Source: DASUAS01 sp963750045 (GTDB lineage: Bacteria > Actinomycetota > Acidimicrobiia > IMCC26256 > DASPTH01). Taken from it: DNA of 64,000 bases. Made by a program: the position numbers and the translations under genes. Below, one piece after another: positions 9,245 to 17,899 of the stretch. The notes under the pieces were generated by a model. That model did no database searches and was not told the origin of the DNA. It worked only from the letters and a program-made list of their open reading frames with translations. The stretch covers positions 310,001 to 374,000 of the forward strand of contig CAVVPD010000008.1 of the NCBI GenBank assembly GCA_963750045.1, given 5' to 3'. Within the stretch, counting starts at the first letter, position 1, and every line of letters begins with the position of its first letter.

Positions 9245-10159
9245 ATGACCGGGCTCACCTTCGGCGTCGTCCCGGGCGGGGCCCTCGACCCCGCTCGGCT
9301 GGAGCGCCTCGAGGAGTTGCCGGTCGACACCGTGTGGATGGGCGGCCACGTGGCGTCGCCGAACCCCAGCCCCGAGGCGATGATGGCGCTGGCCGTCCTG
9401 GCCGCCCGCACGGAGCGCGTACGGGTGGGTACCTCGATCCTGTTGCTACCGCTCTACCCGCCGGCGATCGTCGCCAAGCAGATCGCCGATCTGGACAACC
9501 TGACGGGGGGTCGGGTCACGCTCGGCGTGGGGGTCGGCGGCGAGTACCCGGGGGAGTTCCGCGCCTGTCAGGTTCCCATCGAGGAGCGGGGGCCGCGCAC
9601 CGACGAGGCGATCCCGCTGCTCCGTCGCCTCTGGAGTGGCGCACCGGTCACCCACGAGGGCCGCTTCTACGCGATGGACGACGTGCGCGTGCATCCCGCG
9701 CCTGCGCAATCCGGCGGACCGCCGATCGTCGTCGCGGGTCGCCGGCCGCCGGCGATGCGCCGCGCCGCGCGGCTGGGCGACGGCTGGATGCCGTACCTGT
9801 ACTCGCCCCGCCGCTACGCGGACTCCGTGGCTGTCATCCGCGAGCACGCGGCCCGTGCGGGACGCTCGCTCGAGGGCTTCGACTGGTGCGCGTTCGTGTT
9901 CGTCGGGCTCGATCCCGACGGCGACCGCGCCCGGGACGACACCGCGCGGTTCCTCGGGGGCACGTACCGCCAGGACTTCCGGGCGATGGTCGACCACGTC
10001 GCGGCCGCCGGCGACGTGGACGACGTCACGACGTCACTGCAGCAGTTCGTGGACGCGGGGGCGCGACATCTGATCTTCGCTCCCGCATCACCCGACCCGG
10101 AGGCGACGCTCGGGCGGCTGTTCGACGACGTCGTACCCCGCCTCCGAGCGGCCACATGA
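9245..10159 (+). CDS. LLM-class flavin/F420-dependent oxidoreductase
   Basis: A 304-residue TIM-barrel protein of the luciferase-like monooxygenase class. Visible family features are RVRVGTSILLLPLYPPAIVAKQIADLD (strand 3-helix 3), the GRVTLGVGVGGEYPGEF loop, RLWSG with the following HPAPAQSGGPPIVVAGRRPPAMRRAARLGDGW, and a C-terminal dimer helix. Either F420 or FMN could be the cofactor; actinobacterial members of this length most often use F420. The ATG at 9245 lies about 100 bp behind the DUF1214-like gene. Reaction not predictable beyond redox chemistry. Confidence 0.83.
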   Translation: MTGLTFGVVPGGALDPARLERLEELPVDTVWMGGHVASPNPSPEAMMALAVLAARTERVRVGTSILLLPLYPPAIVAKQIADLDNLTGGRVTLGVGVGGEYPGEFRACQVPIEERGPRTDEAIPLLRRLWSGAPVTHEGRFYAMDDVRVHPAPAQSGGPPIVVAGRRPPAMRRAARLGDGWMPYLYSPRRYADSVAVIREHAARAGRSLEGFDWCAFVFVGLDPDGDRARDDTARFLGGTYRQDFRAMVDHVAAAGDVDDVTTSLQQFVDAGARHLIFAPASPDPEATLGRLFDDVVPRLRAAT

Positions 10160-10202
10160 GCGGGGCCCGGACACGGTGCCCGTCGATCGTCGACGGCCTC
10201 GG

Positions 10203-11224
10203 CTACGCGTCGGCGAGCTGCTTGGCGAACCCGGCGTTCTCGAACGTCGCGCGGATCTGCGCCTTGGCGGCCTCCGGCAGGATCCCCTGGGGCGGCCGCG
10301 AGTGCGGGTAGTCGCCGACGGGGAGCCCGATGACGGAGGCCGCGTACCGGAACGCCTCGCCCCAGTGGGTGAAGTAGTCGGGCCGACCGGGGTAGCGCGT
10401 GAACCACCCGCCGACCTCCTCGCTGATCCGATCGAGGCCGGTCTCCTCGCGTACGCGATGGCTTCGGCGAGTCGACCGTCCCACACGAGGGTCCAGTAGC
10501 CGGTGAGGATCCGTCGCCCGGGCGTCTCGTGGAGGTAGCCCGAGGTGCCGAGCTGTGCCGGTCCGACGATCCCCTGCTGCAACCATCCCGCCTTGTACAC
10601 GATGGTGTCGCACTCCCAGATGACGAGCTCGGGCGCGAGCGTGTGGGTGGCTTTGCTGCGCCAGGCCTCCAGGGTGCCTTCCTTGGTGGCGCAGACGGCG
10701 GGTACCTCGTTCGCGATGTGCGCCGACTCCTCCGGCGAGAGGACGTAACCGGAGGATGCCGAGTTGAACATGCCGAGCGCGATGTCGGTGCGGTCGGCCA
10801 CGTACCGGAAGAAGCGGAGCACGCCCTCTCCGGCGTGCACCTCCATGGGTGGCGTCTGCAGGTAGCAGATGTCGGCTCCGTGGGCTTCGGCGTGCTGGGT
10901 GAGCTCGACGCAGTCCTTCGCCGACGTGGCACTGGTGCAGGCCTGGATCACCGTGTCGGGTGCGATGGCGCGTGCCTCCTCCACCGCGACCTCGAGCAGC
11001 CGCTTGCGTTCGTCGATGGTGAGCGACCACCACTCGGCGATCCCGCTCGTGAGCCACAGCATGGCGTGTCCGAGGTCGCCGACGCAGTACCGGACGAGTG
11101 CCCGGTAGGCGTCGAAGTCGATGTCGTCGCCGTCGGTGCCGCTGAACGGCGTGTACAGCGAGTTGCCGATTCCATGGAGGCCGCCGGAGGCGGCCCACTC
11201 CTTCGCATCACGTGCAGCAGGCAT
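10203..11224 (-). CDS. Dihydrodipicolinate synthase/N-acetylneuraminate lyase family aldolase (single frameshift)
   Basis: A class I (Schiff-base) aldolase of the DapA superfamily. It opens GIGNSLYTPFSGTDGDDIDFDAYRALVRYCV-like, has the tyrosine region CYLQTPPMEV and the Schiff-base lysine in CATKEGTLEAW. Near 10453 one base is missing: the reading frame through AEAIAYAR continues in another frame as EETGLDRISEEVGGWF to a TAG at 10203. The rejoined protein of about 340 residues is longer than DapA (about 290) and resembles members used in aromatic degradation (hydratase-aldolase type), but the substrate is inference. TetR lies 12 bp upstream in the same direction. Confidence 0.78.
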
Positions 11225-11236
11225 GAATGCTCCTTC

Positions 11237-11827
11237 TCAGTTGGGTACCCGGCTGAACGCAGCGAGCACGAGATCGACCACGGGCTCGATATCCGCCGGG
11301 TGCACTGGTGACTGGGCGACGACGCGTCGGTAGATGAAGGGCGCCCGCACGACGTCGATGAAGAGTCCGATGTCGAGATCGGGGGGCAGCTCACCGCGTG
11401 CGATGCCGCGCCGGACCACATGCTCGAAGCTGGCTCGCGCTCTCGCCATCGTCTCCTCGTGGAGCGCCGCCAGCTCGGGGTCGCGGGCGGCGGCGTCGAT
11501 GAACGAGGCGAACACGCGGCCGATGTCGGGCCGGTTGAAGAACTCGACGACGTGCCACAGCAACACCGTGAGGTCTTCGCGCAGCGAGTCACCTTCCGTC
11601 TCGACGTACGGTCCTTCCAGCGACGAGAGCGCGGCGTGGATGAGCCTCGCGCGTGAGCCCCAATGGCGGTAGATCGTCGCCTTGCTGACTCCGGCGCGCG
11701 CCGCCACGGTGTCGATCGTCGCGCCCGCGACCCCGTGCTCCGCGATGACGCGGATCGTCGCATCGAGGATGTCGGCGTCGTCGTGGCGGGCTCGCGGAGA
11801 CACGACTTCAGTCCTTCCGGAGCTCAC
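11237..11827 (-). CDS. TetR family transcriptional regulator
   Basis: A 196-residue regulator. The N-terminal helix-turn-helix is complete: ILDATIRVIAEHGVAGATID then VAARAGVSKATIYRHWGSRARLI (about 20-65). The C-terminal ligand domain resembles the TetR_C_16/AcrR type (DIGLFIDVVRAPFIYRRVV). It sits between the DapA-like gene and the SDR gene in a three-gene minus-strand unit and probably represses it; the inverted repeat at 12736-12758 upstream of the unit is a candidate binding site. Confidence 0.88.
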   Translation of the reverse strand: MSSGRTEVVSPRARHDDADILDATIRVIAEHGVAGATIDTVAARAGVSKATIYRHWGSRARLIHAALSSLEGPYVETEGDSLREDLTVLLWHVVEFFNRPDIGRVFASFIDAAARDPELAALHEETMARARASFEHVVRRGIARGELPPDLDIGLFIDVVRAPFIYRRVVAQSPVHPADIEPVVDLVLAAFSRVPN

Positions 11828-11854
11828 CCGGCGCCCGGGACAGGGGCATCGAGG

Positions 11855-12697
11855 TCACTCGCCGATCGGTTGGTGCAGTGGCCCCGCGGCTCGCATCTCC
11901 TCGAAGTCGAGCTCCGGCAGCGCTTGGTGGCAGAGCGCGCCGCCGTCGATCGTCAACTCGATCCCGGTGACGTACTTCGACTCGTCCGACGCCAGGTACA
12001 CGACGCCGGCGGCGATGTCGGCCGGCTCGCCGAAGCGCGGGACCATCACGTTCTTCTCGAACGCGGCTCGCATCTTCGGGTTGGCGAGGATCGCGGTCAT
12101 CTGGGGCGTGCCGGTGAAGATGAACCCGACGATGATGGCGTTGGCCCGGATGTCGTCCTTGCCGTAGTCGACCGCCATCTGGCGGGTGATCGCGTTGATC
12201 GCGCCCTTCGACGCGTGGTAGGCGGGACGGTGCGGAAGCGCCGACTTCGACGAGCTCGCCGAGATGTTCACGATCGAACCGCTGCCTGCCGCGCGCATCG
12301 CCGGGATGGCGTACTTGCATGCCCAGACCGATCCCATCAGCGCGACCGTGATGATGCTGGCGAACGTGTCGTTGTCGGTCTCGTCGACGTGGCTGTCCTT
12401 GCCGCTCCCGACGTCCTCCGACGCGATGGCGTTGTTCACGAGCGTGGTCAGGCTGCCGTAGCGCTCGACGGTCGTCCCGACGGCCCCGGCCACATCGTCC
12501 TCGACGCTGTTGTCGGCACGGATGTACATCGCGCGGCCACCGGCGTCGTTGACCCCGGCCTCCACGGCCCGGCCGTGGTCCTCGGACCGGCCGGTGAACG
12601 CGACCGCGGCGCCTTCGGCCGCCAGCATCTCGACGATCCCTTGGCCGATCCCCCGGGTGCCGCCGGTGACGAGCGCGACCTTGCCGTCGAGCCTCAT
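11855..12697 (-). CDS. Classical short-chain dehydrogenase/reductase
   Basis: A 280-residue SDR. Hallmarks in order: VALVTGGTRGIGQG (cofactor loop TGxxxGIG), LVNNAIAS (NNA motif), IVNISASSS (catalytic Ser) and YHASK (Tyr-x3-Lys), then the C-terminal IELTIDGGA found in classical members. GRSEDHGRAV after strand 2 suggests NADP(H) or NAD(H) use cannot be decided. First gene of the minus-strand unit SDR-TetR-DapA-like; its ATG at 12697 faces a divergent promoter. Likely oxidises an alcohol intermediate of the catabolic pathway. Confidence 0.87.
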   Translation of the reverse strand: MRLDGKVALVTGGTRGIGQGIVEMLAAEGAAVAFTGRSEDHGRAVEAGVNDAGGRAMYIRADNSVEDDVAGAVGTTVERYGSLTTLVNNAIASEDVGSGKDSHVDETDNDTFASIITVALMGSVWACKYAIPAMRAAGSGSIVNISASSSKSALPHRPAYHASKGAINAITRQMAVDYGKDDIRANAIIVGFIFTGTPQMTAILANPKMRAAFEKNVMVPRFGEPADIAAGVVYLASDESKYVTGIELTIDGGALCHQALPELDFEEMRAAGPLHQPIGE

Positions 12698-12735
12698 GGT
12701 CGAGCTCCCCCTCGTGTGGCCGCTTGACGCACCGA

Positions 12736-12758
12736 TGAAACGGAACGGTAAAGTTTCA
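12736..12758. promoter_or_regulatory. Inverted repeat, candidate TetR operator
   Basis: TGAAAC and GTTTCA are exact inverted copies separated by 11 bp, in the AT-richer part of the region between the SDR gene (minus strand) and the P450 locus (plus strand). A 23-bp span with 6-bp arms is usual for TetR-family operators, and a TetR gene lies in the adjacent operon. Inference. Confidence 0.4.
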
Positions 12759-12815
12759 CTTTAGGATCGTCGGCACGGGACCGCAACCGCCGACGCGTGG
12801 GGGAGAGGACAACTG

Positions 12816-12949
12816 ATGATCCGACTGGCGCAGCGCTTCGGCGCCCGAGTCGGCTCCGAGATCGTGCCGAGTCGCCGGGCACCCGGAGCTCGACCTCGTC
12901 GCCGTGCTGGTGGGCTCGCCCGACGAGGCCGGGAAGGATGCGGGGGGCG
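12816..12949 (+). pseudogene. N-terminal remnant of an NAD(P)-binding reductase (dihydrodipicolinate-reductase-like)
   Basis: An ATG preceded by GGGGGAGAGG opens MIRLAQRFGARVGSEIV, and after one frame change the DNA reads GHPELDLVAVLVGSPDEAGK. These two pieces line up with the start of the actinobacterial dihydrodipicolinate reductase/amine dehydrogenase-like family (typical opening: MIRVAQWGTGNVG, then HPELELVGVWVxSPDKAGxDAG). The remaining 300 residues are absent; the P450 starts directly after. I read it as a deletion remnant that still donates its promoter and ribosome site. Recognition is from memory of the family. Confidence 0.5.
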
Positions 12950-14158
12950 ATGGCGATGACGGAGCCCGCGAGCCTCGGCGCCGACCGCGCCTTCGTCGAC
13001 GGTGTCGTCGACACCTACGAGCGCGTGGCCGCCGTCCACCGCGGCGCACCGGTCACCCGACGCGACCACACCGTGGAGCTGACGCGCTACGACGACATCG
13101 TGGCGGTGACCAAGCGCCGGGACGTCCACTCCATGGACGCCGACACCGCGGTGGTCGTGTCGCTCGCGTTGGGTGCGGGCCGGCCGCTGATCCCGTTGAT
13201 GCTCGATGGGGAGCAGCACACCAGGTACCGCAGGCTGCTCGACCCGCTGTTCGCCCCCAAGCAGGTCGCCCGGCTCGAACCGGTCGTCCGGAACCTCGCC
13301 GAGTCCCTGATCGACTCGTTCGCCGCCGAGGGGAAGGTCGACATCTTCGCGTCGTTCTGCGAGCCGCTCCCCAGCCAGATCTTCCTGAGCCAGCTCGGCC
13401 TGCCGCTCGACGACGTGCCGTTCCTGCTCTGGGTGAAGGACGGCATCATCCGGCCGACCGACGAGGAGCACCAGAAGGCGGCGGGGCCCAAGCTCATCGA
13501 GTACCTCGACGCCGAGCTCGACCGGCGCGAGGCGAGCGGTGAACCACAGGACGACCTGATCGGCGGGTTCCTCACCGCCGAAGTGGACGGGCACCACCTC
13601 ACGCACGAAGACGTCATCGACATCACGTTCCTGCTGGTGCTCGCCGGTCTCGACACGGTCACGGCGTCGTTGTCGTGCATGGTCGACTGGCTGGCGCGCC
13701 ATCCGGTTGAACGTGACCGGCTCGTGGCCGATCCCTCGCTCCTCCCGGCGGCGATCGAAGAGCTGATGCGGGTGCACACGCCGGTGGTCGCGGGCAGCCG
13801 TCACGCCACCGCCGACTTCGAGATCGGCGGCGTCGAGGTGAAGGCCGGTGACGAGCTCCGGGTCGTGTGGGCCGCTGCCGACATGGATCCCGACATGTTC
13901 CCGGAACCGGCCACAGTCGATCTCGCCCGACCGAGCAACCGCCACATCGCCTTTGCCAGCGGCTTCCACCGGTGCCTCGGTTCCCACCTGGCGCGACTGG
14001 AGCTGCGCGTGGCGCTGGAGATGCTCCACCGTCGCATCCCGGACTACCGGCCCGACCCGGACGCAGCGCCCGGCTACCTGAACACCGCCGCGGTTCGTTG
14101 CGTCGATCCGCTGCCGCTCGTGTTCAGCACGACACGCGGTGGTCCGAGTCGGCGGTGA
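12950..14158 (+). CDS. Cytochrome P450
   Basis: A 402-residue soluble bacterial P450. The heme loop is FASGFHRCLGSHLA with the proximal ligand Cys342; the I-helix oxygen-activation motif is LVLAGLDTVTAS, and EELMR is the K-helix ExxR. The start at 12950 (ATGGCGATG) is chosen by the normal N-terminal length and the end of homology to the preceding reductase remnant; the open frame runs further upstream. No ferredoxin is adjacent. Likely hydroxylates a hydrophobic substrate of the island. Ends tail-to-tail with the next P450, 75 bp apart. Confidence 0.9.
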   Translation: MAMTEPASLGADRAFVDGVVDTYERVAAVHRGAPVTRRDHTVELTRYDDIVAVTKRRDVHSMDADTAVVVSLALGAGRPLIPLMLDGEQHTRYRRLLDPLFAPKQVARLEPVVRNLAESLIDSFAAEGKVDIFASFCEPLPSQIFLSQLGLPLDDVPFLLWVKDGIIRPTDEEHQKAAGPKLIEYLDAELDRREASGEPQDDLIGGFLTAEVDGHHLTHEDVIDITFLLVLAGLDTVTASLSCMVDWLARHPVERDRLVADPSLLPAAIEELMRVHTPVVAGSRHATADFEIGGVEVKAGDELRVVWAAADMDPDMFPEPATVDLARPSNRHIAFASGFHRCLGSHLARLELRVALEMLHRRIPDYRPDPDAAPGYLNTAAVRCVDPLPLVFSTTRGGPSRR

Positions 14159-14233
14159 GCCGTACACGCGCCCGGCGCTCGCGTCGCTCGGCATCCAAGA
14201 CGAGATCGGCTCCGGTCCGGCGACCGCCCGCGA

Positions 14234-15442
14234 TCAGGTGGCAGGTCCGGTCGCGGTGAAGCGGATGTGGATGCGGTCGTAGGCGCGCGCGAACGTCGCC
14301 GGCATGATCTTGGGCTCGTCGGGGTCGACGAGATCCCAATCGGGCATGCGTCGCAGCAGCTCTTCGAACATCACGCGGATCTCGAGCCGGGCCAGCCACG
14401 CACCGAGGCAGAAGTGGGTACCGAACCCGAACGCGACGTGGCGGTTGTCGGGGCGCCGGACGTCGAGACGCTCGGGATCGGCGAACACCCGCGGGTCGCG
14501 GTTCGCCGCCGCGTACAGCAGGAGCAGCTCGTCGCCCCCGCTGAGGTGCTGGCCGTGGAGCTCGGTGTCGACGGTGGCCGTGCGTCGCATGTTGAGGACG
14601 GGCGACACCCACCGGATGAACTCCTCGACCGCGGTCGTCGCGAGCAGGTCCGGTCGGTCGAGGAGCACCTGACGCTGCGCGGGCTGCAACGCCAGCTCGC
14701 GGATCATCGAGCCGATCACCGTGCGGGTCGTCTCGGCGCCGCCGTCGAGCAGGAGGATCGTCTCGTCGAGCACGTGCCCGTCGTCCCAACCCTCGGTGTG
14801 CGTCCAGAGCGAGATGAGGTCGTCGCGGGGAGTCGCGCGTCGAGCCTCGATCACCTCGGTCGTGACCGCGACGAAATCCTGGATGAGCTCCGGGATCCCC
14901 GGGGCGGAGACGTGCGGCGGGCCGTCCGGCGACGTCTGGCCGGCCAGGAGCATGATCTGCTCCGACCAGTGGCGGACACGCGGCCAGAGCTCACGCGGAT
15001 AGCCCAGCAGGTCGCCGATCATGATCGCGGGCAGCCGGGAGGCGATGGCCTCGATGGCCTCGCACTCACCGAGCGGGGTGACCGCGTCGAGGATCTCGGT
15101 GACGAGCGCACGCACGCGGTCCTCGTGGTCGCGTACCGAGCGTGGGCTGAACCGACGCGCCACGAGGTTGCGCTGCCCCTGGTGCGCGGGGTCGTCCATG
15201 TTGATCATGGAACGATCGGCGCGCTGATCGAGGTGCGGCCGCGAGCCCAGGTGCGACGAGAACCGCACGGCGTCCTTCTCGACCAGCATCACGTCGTCGT
15301 ACCGCGAGATCGCCCACAGCTGCTGCACGGGATCCCAGAAGACGGGCGCCTCGTCGCGCAGCCAGCGGTAGCTCTCCCACGGCTCGACGTAGAACTCGGG
15401 ATCGAGGACGTTGACGCCTCGCTCGGGCGTGGCCGGTTCCAT
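14234..15442 (-). CDS. Cytochrome P450
   Basis: A 402-residue P450 with the heme loop FGFGTHFCLGAWLA (Cys345), I-helix LLLDGGAETTRTV (acid-alcohol pair shifted, still E-T-T) and EEFIR as ExxR. DVRRPDNRHVAFG precedes the heme loop as in CYP125/CYP142-like actinobacterial families, although family membership is not proven. The ATG at 15442 overlaps the TGA of a short upstream reading frame (TGATG), so translation is probably coupled to it. Last gene of the amidohydrolase-ligase-TetR-P450 unit. Confidence 0.9.
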   Translation of the reverse strand: MEPATPERGVNVLDPEFYVEPWESYRWLRDEAPVFWDPVQQLWAISRYDDVMLVEKDAVRFSSHLGSRPHLDQRADRSMINMDDPAHQGQRNLVARRFSPRSVRDHEDRVRALVTEILDAVTPLGECEAIEAIASRLPAIMIGDLLGYPRELWPRVRHWSEQIMLLAGQTSPDGPPHVSAPGIPELIQDFVAVTTEVIEARRATPRDDLISLWTHTEGWDDGHVLDETILLLDGGAETTRTVIGSMIRELALQPAQRQVLLDRPDLLATTAVEEFIRWVSPVLNMRRTATVDTELHGQHLSGGDELLLLYAAANRDPRVFADPERLDVRRPDNRHVAFGFGTHFCLGAWLARLEIRVMFEELLRRMPDWDLVDPDEPKIMPATFARAYDRIHIRFTATGPAT

Positions 15443-15645
15443 CAGCCGGCCCCCGTGAGCTGGTGGCAGCGGTCCACCTCGACCCGAGGGACCGGGCATT
15501 CGCGTCGCAAAACGGCGCAGGCCGCGTGGAACCGTTCCTCGTCGGCGTACGCCTCGGGCTCGGTGAACACACGAGCCGCGGCGTCGACAATCGGGTTCGA
15601 TGTGGTCACGGCGTGCGCGCTCCTCTCGTCAACGTAGGACGCCAT
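15442..15645 (-). pseudogene. Orphan N-terminal fragment of a cytochrome P450
   Basis: A 67-residue frame whose main part (PIVDAAARVFTEPEAYADEERF, then HAACAVLRRECPVPRVEVD) matches the first helix region of bacterial P450s: DP..YADE..FHA....LR...PV. It stops before the I-helix and heme segments. It overlaps the end of TetR by 17 bp and its TGA overlaps the ATG of the complete P450. Read as the remnant of a second P450 gene deleted down to its 5' end, still translated and possibly kept for coupling. Confidence 0.5.
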
Positions 15646-16286
15646 GGAGAAACGTTCCTGCGTACGTGCGTGCGATGTCGGCTCCCGAGAGCTCGCCGTC
15701 GAACCGGTACCAGCGTTGGGTCCAGTTCGCCATCCCGACGATCGCCTTGGTCAGCACGTGCGGCGGGCCGGCGACGACGAAGTCGCCGTGCTCGATGCCC
15801 TCCTCGATGATCGACGTGACCGAGCGGTCGTAGCGTCGGCTGAGCTCGTTCATCTCTCGTGCCCAGGGGTCGTCGGGATCCTCGGCGATCCGGTTCACGT
15901 CTTCCTGGAGAAAGATGAACATGTACGGGTAGTCCGTGTGGAGATAGGACTCGAAGAGGTCGCGCACGATCTGGCCGATCTTCTCCGAGGGTGCACCGTT
16001 GCCGGCGGCGACCCGCTCCGCGGCCTCGACGTTGCGGACCACCGCCGAGTTCGTCGCGTACGCGGAAGAGATCCTGCTTGCTCTCGAAGTAGTAGTACAG
16101 CGACGCCCGGTCGACACCGATCGCCTCGGCGATGTCCTTGAACGAGGTCGCTCGATAGCCCTTGGCGAGGAACACCTTGGCGGCGGCGGCGATGATCACC
16201 GCGCGACGCGCCTCGTACGCGGGAGCCGCGTCGGCCCGGGCGTTGAGTCGGCGCCGTCCGAGGCTGGTCGTCGGTGGGCTCGTCAT
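15629..16286 (-). CDS. TetR family transcriptional regulator (single frameshift)
   Basis: A regulator of about 218 residues after rejoining. The HTH is intact: RRAVIIAAAAKVFLAKGYRATSF then IAEAIGVDRASLYYYFESKQDLF (about 32-77). Near 16055-16075 the frame changes and the ligand domain continues ATNSAVVRNVEAAERV, then IGQIVRDLFESYLHTDYPYM to a TGA at 15629. The ATG at 16286 overlaps the stop of the acyl-CoA ligase (ATGA), so it belongs to that operon and likely controls it. KstR2-like or FadR-like ligand sensing of acyl-CoA is plausible but unproven. Confidence 0.8.
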
Positions 16287-17899
16287 CGGCGCAGGTGGGC
16301 CAGCGCGTCGACGTCGGCCGGGGTGATCGGCCGGAGCGGCTCCCCTCTCGCCGATCGCCACCAGACGCCCGGCGCGGTCCAGCCGTCGCGGCGCAGCCGC
16401 GTCTTGTCGATCTTCATGCTGGCGAGCTTGGGGAGCTCGCGCTCGATCCGTACGAAGCGGGGCACCCACTTCGATCCGAGATCGCGCTGGGTGACGACGA
16501 AGGCGTCGAACTTCTCGACGTCGAATCCCTCGACGTCGTCGACTTCGATCGCGACCATGACCCGGTCTCCGACGGGGTCATCGGGAACGGCGTAGACCGC
16601 GGCCGAGCGCACCTCGGGGTGCCGCAGCACGATGCGCTCGACCGGCGCGGCTGCGAAGTTCTCGCCGTCGACTCTCAGCCAATCGTTGGAGCGTCCCGCG
16701 AAGTAGAACCAGCCGTCGTCGTCGCGGTACGCGAGGTCACCCGACCAGTAGACGCCGCCGCGCACTTTGGACGCGCGCGCCTCCTCGTTGCGGTAGTAGC
16801 CCTCGAAGCCGTCTCCCGGCGCGGTGTTGACCATCTCGCCCACCGCGTGCTCGGTGTTCACGAGTCGATTGTCGGCGTCGAAGCGAGCCCGCGGGCACTC
16901 CTGGCCGGTGTCGGGGTCGTACACCGCGATGGTGTCGTCCAGCGCGCGGCCGAGCGCGCCCGCCGGCATCGAGGGGTCGCGGCGGATCACGATGAGCCCT
17001 TCGGTGGATCCGTAGCTGTCGCGGACGTCGCAGCCGAAGCGGGCGGCGAACTCCCGGATGTCGGACTCGGATGCCTCGTTGCCGAACGCGAGCTGCAGCG
17101 GCGAGTCGGCGTCGTCCGGCGAAGGCGGTACCGCGAGGATGTAGTTGAGGACCTTCCCGGTGTACGCCATCATCGTGGCGCCGATGCGGCGGATGTCCGC
17201 CATCGTGCGGGACGCGGAGAATCTCGTGCGCGTCGCGAACGGCACCGACGCCTGCAGCGCGCCGGCCAAGCCGGTGAACAGCGAGCTGCTGTGGAAGAAC
17301 GGCAGCGATGCGTACACCGCGGTGCCCGGGCCCAGCTGCGCGACGTCGGCGACGTGCCTGCCCGTACGGGCGAAGCGGCCCTGGGTGCAGCGCACCGCCT
17401 TGGGGAACCCGGTCGAGCCCGACGTGAAGATCAGGAGGTAGAGGTCGTCTTCGGCGGCAGGTTCCCGTGGGCGATCACCGTCGTCGTGACCGAGCAGCTC
17501 GGCGTAGGCGCGGGTGCCGGTCTCGAACACGTGCGCGCGGTCGACCTCGCTGGGCGCGTCGGCGAGGATGCCGGCGTAGGTGTCCGACGTGACGAGCACC
17601 TGGCAGTCGCAGTGGTCGATCAAGCGTGTCAGCTCCGCGCCCCGGTACGTGGCGTTGATGCCGACGACGACCGATCGACTCACCGCGGCCGCACCGAGCC
17701 AGAACAGGTACTCCGGCGTGTTGTCGAGCAGCACCCCGATGTGCGGAGGTCGGGCCGGATCGCGAACGCGCTCCCACAGCGCGGCGCGCCGGAGCGATGC
17801 TGCCGCGAGCTCCCGAAAGGTGAACGAGCAGTCCTCGAAGTGCGCCGCGATGGCGTCGCTCTCGGCATTGCGCAGGAACAGCTCGGCGGCGGTCGTCAC
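16283..17899 (-). CDS. AMP-dependent acyl-CoA synthetase/ligase (FadD-like)
   Basis: A 538-residue adenylate-forming ligase activating a carboxylic acid to its CoA thioester. Core motifs: LLIFTSGSTGFPKAV (A3), YGSTEG (A5), WSGDLAYRDDDGWFYFAGR (A7-A8) and the C-terminal lysine in MKIDKTRLRRDGW (A10). The GTG start at 17899 overlaps the stop of the amidohydrolase (GTGA) and its own stop overlaps TetR. The domain order and FSASRTMADIRRIGATMM region resemble mycobacterial FadD17/FadD3-type ligases, so a sterol or other cyclic acid is possible. Confidence 0.9.
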   Translation of the reverse strand: MTTAAELFLRNAESDAIAAHFEDCSFTFRELAAASLRRAALWERVRDPARPPHIGVLLDNTPEYLFWLGAAAVSRSVVVGINATYRGAELTRLIDHCDCQVLVTSDTYAGILADAPSEVDRAHVFETGTRAYAELLGHDDGDRPREPAAEDDLYLLIFTSGSTGFPKAVRCTQGRFARTGRHVADVAQLGPGTAVYASLPFFHSSSLFTGLAGALQASVPFATRTRFSASRTMADIRRIGATMMAYTGKVLNYILAVPPSPDDADSPLQLAFGNEASESDIREFAARFGCDVRDSYGSTEGLIVIRRDPSMPAGALGRALDDTIAVYDPDTGQECPRARFDADNRLVNTEHAVGEMVNTAPGDGFEGYYRNEEARASKVRGGVYWSGDLAYRDDDGWFYFAGRSNDWLRVDGENFAAAPVERIVLRHPEVRSAAVYAVPDDPVGDRVMVAIEVDDVEGFDVEKFDAFVVTQRDLGSKWVPRFVRIERELPKLASMKIDKTRLRRDGWTAPGVWWRSARGEPLRPITPADVDALAHLRR

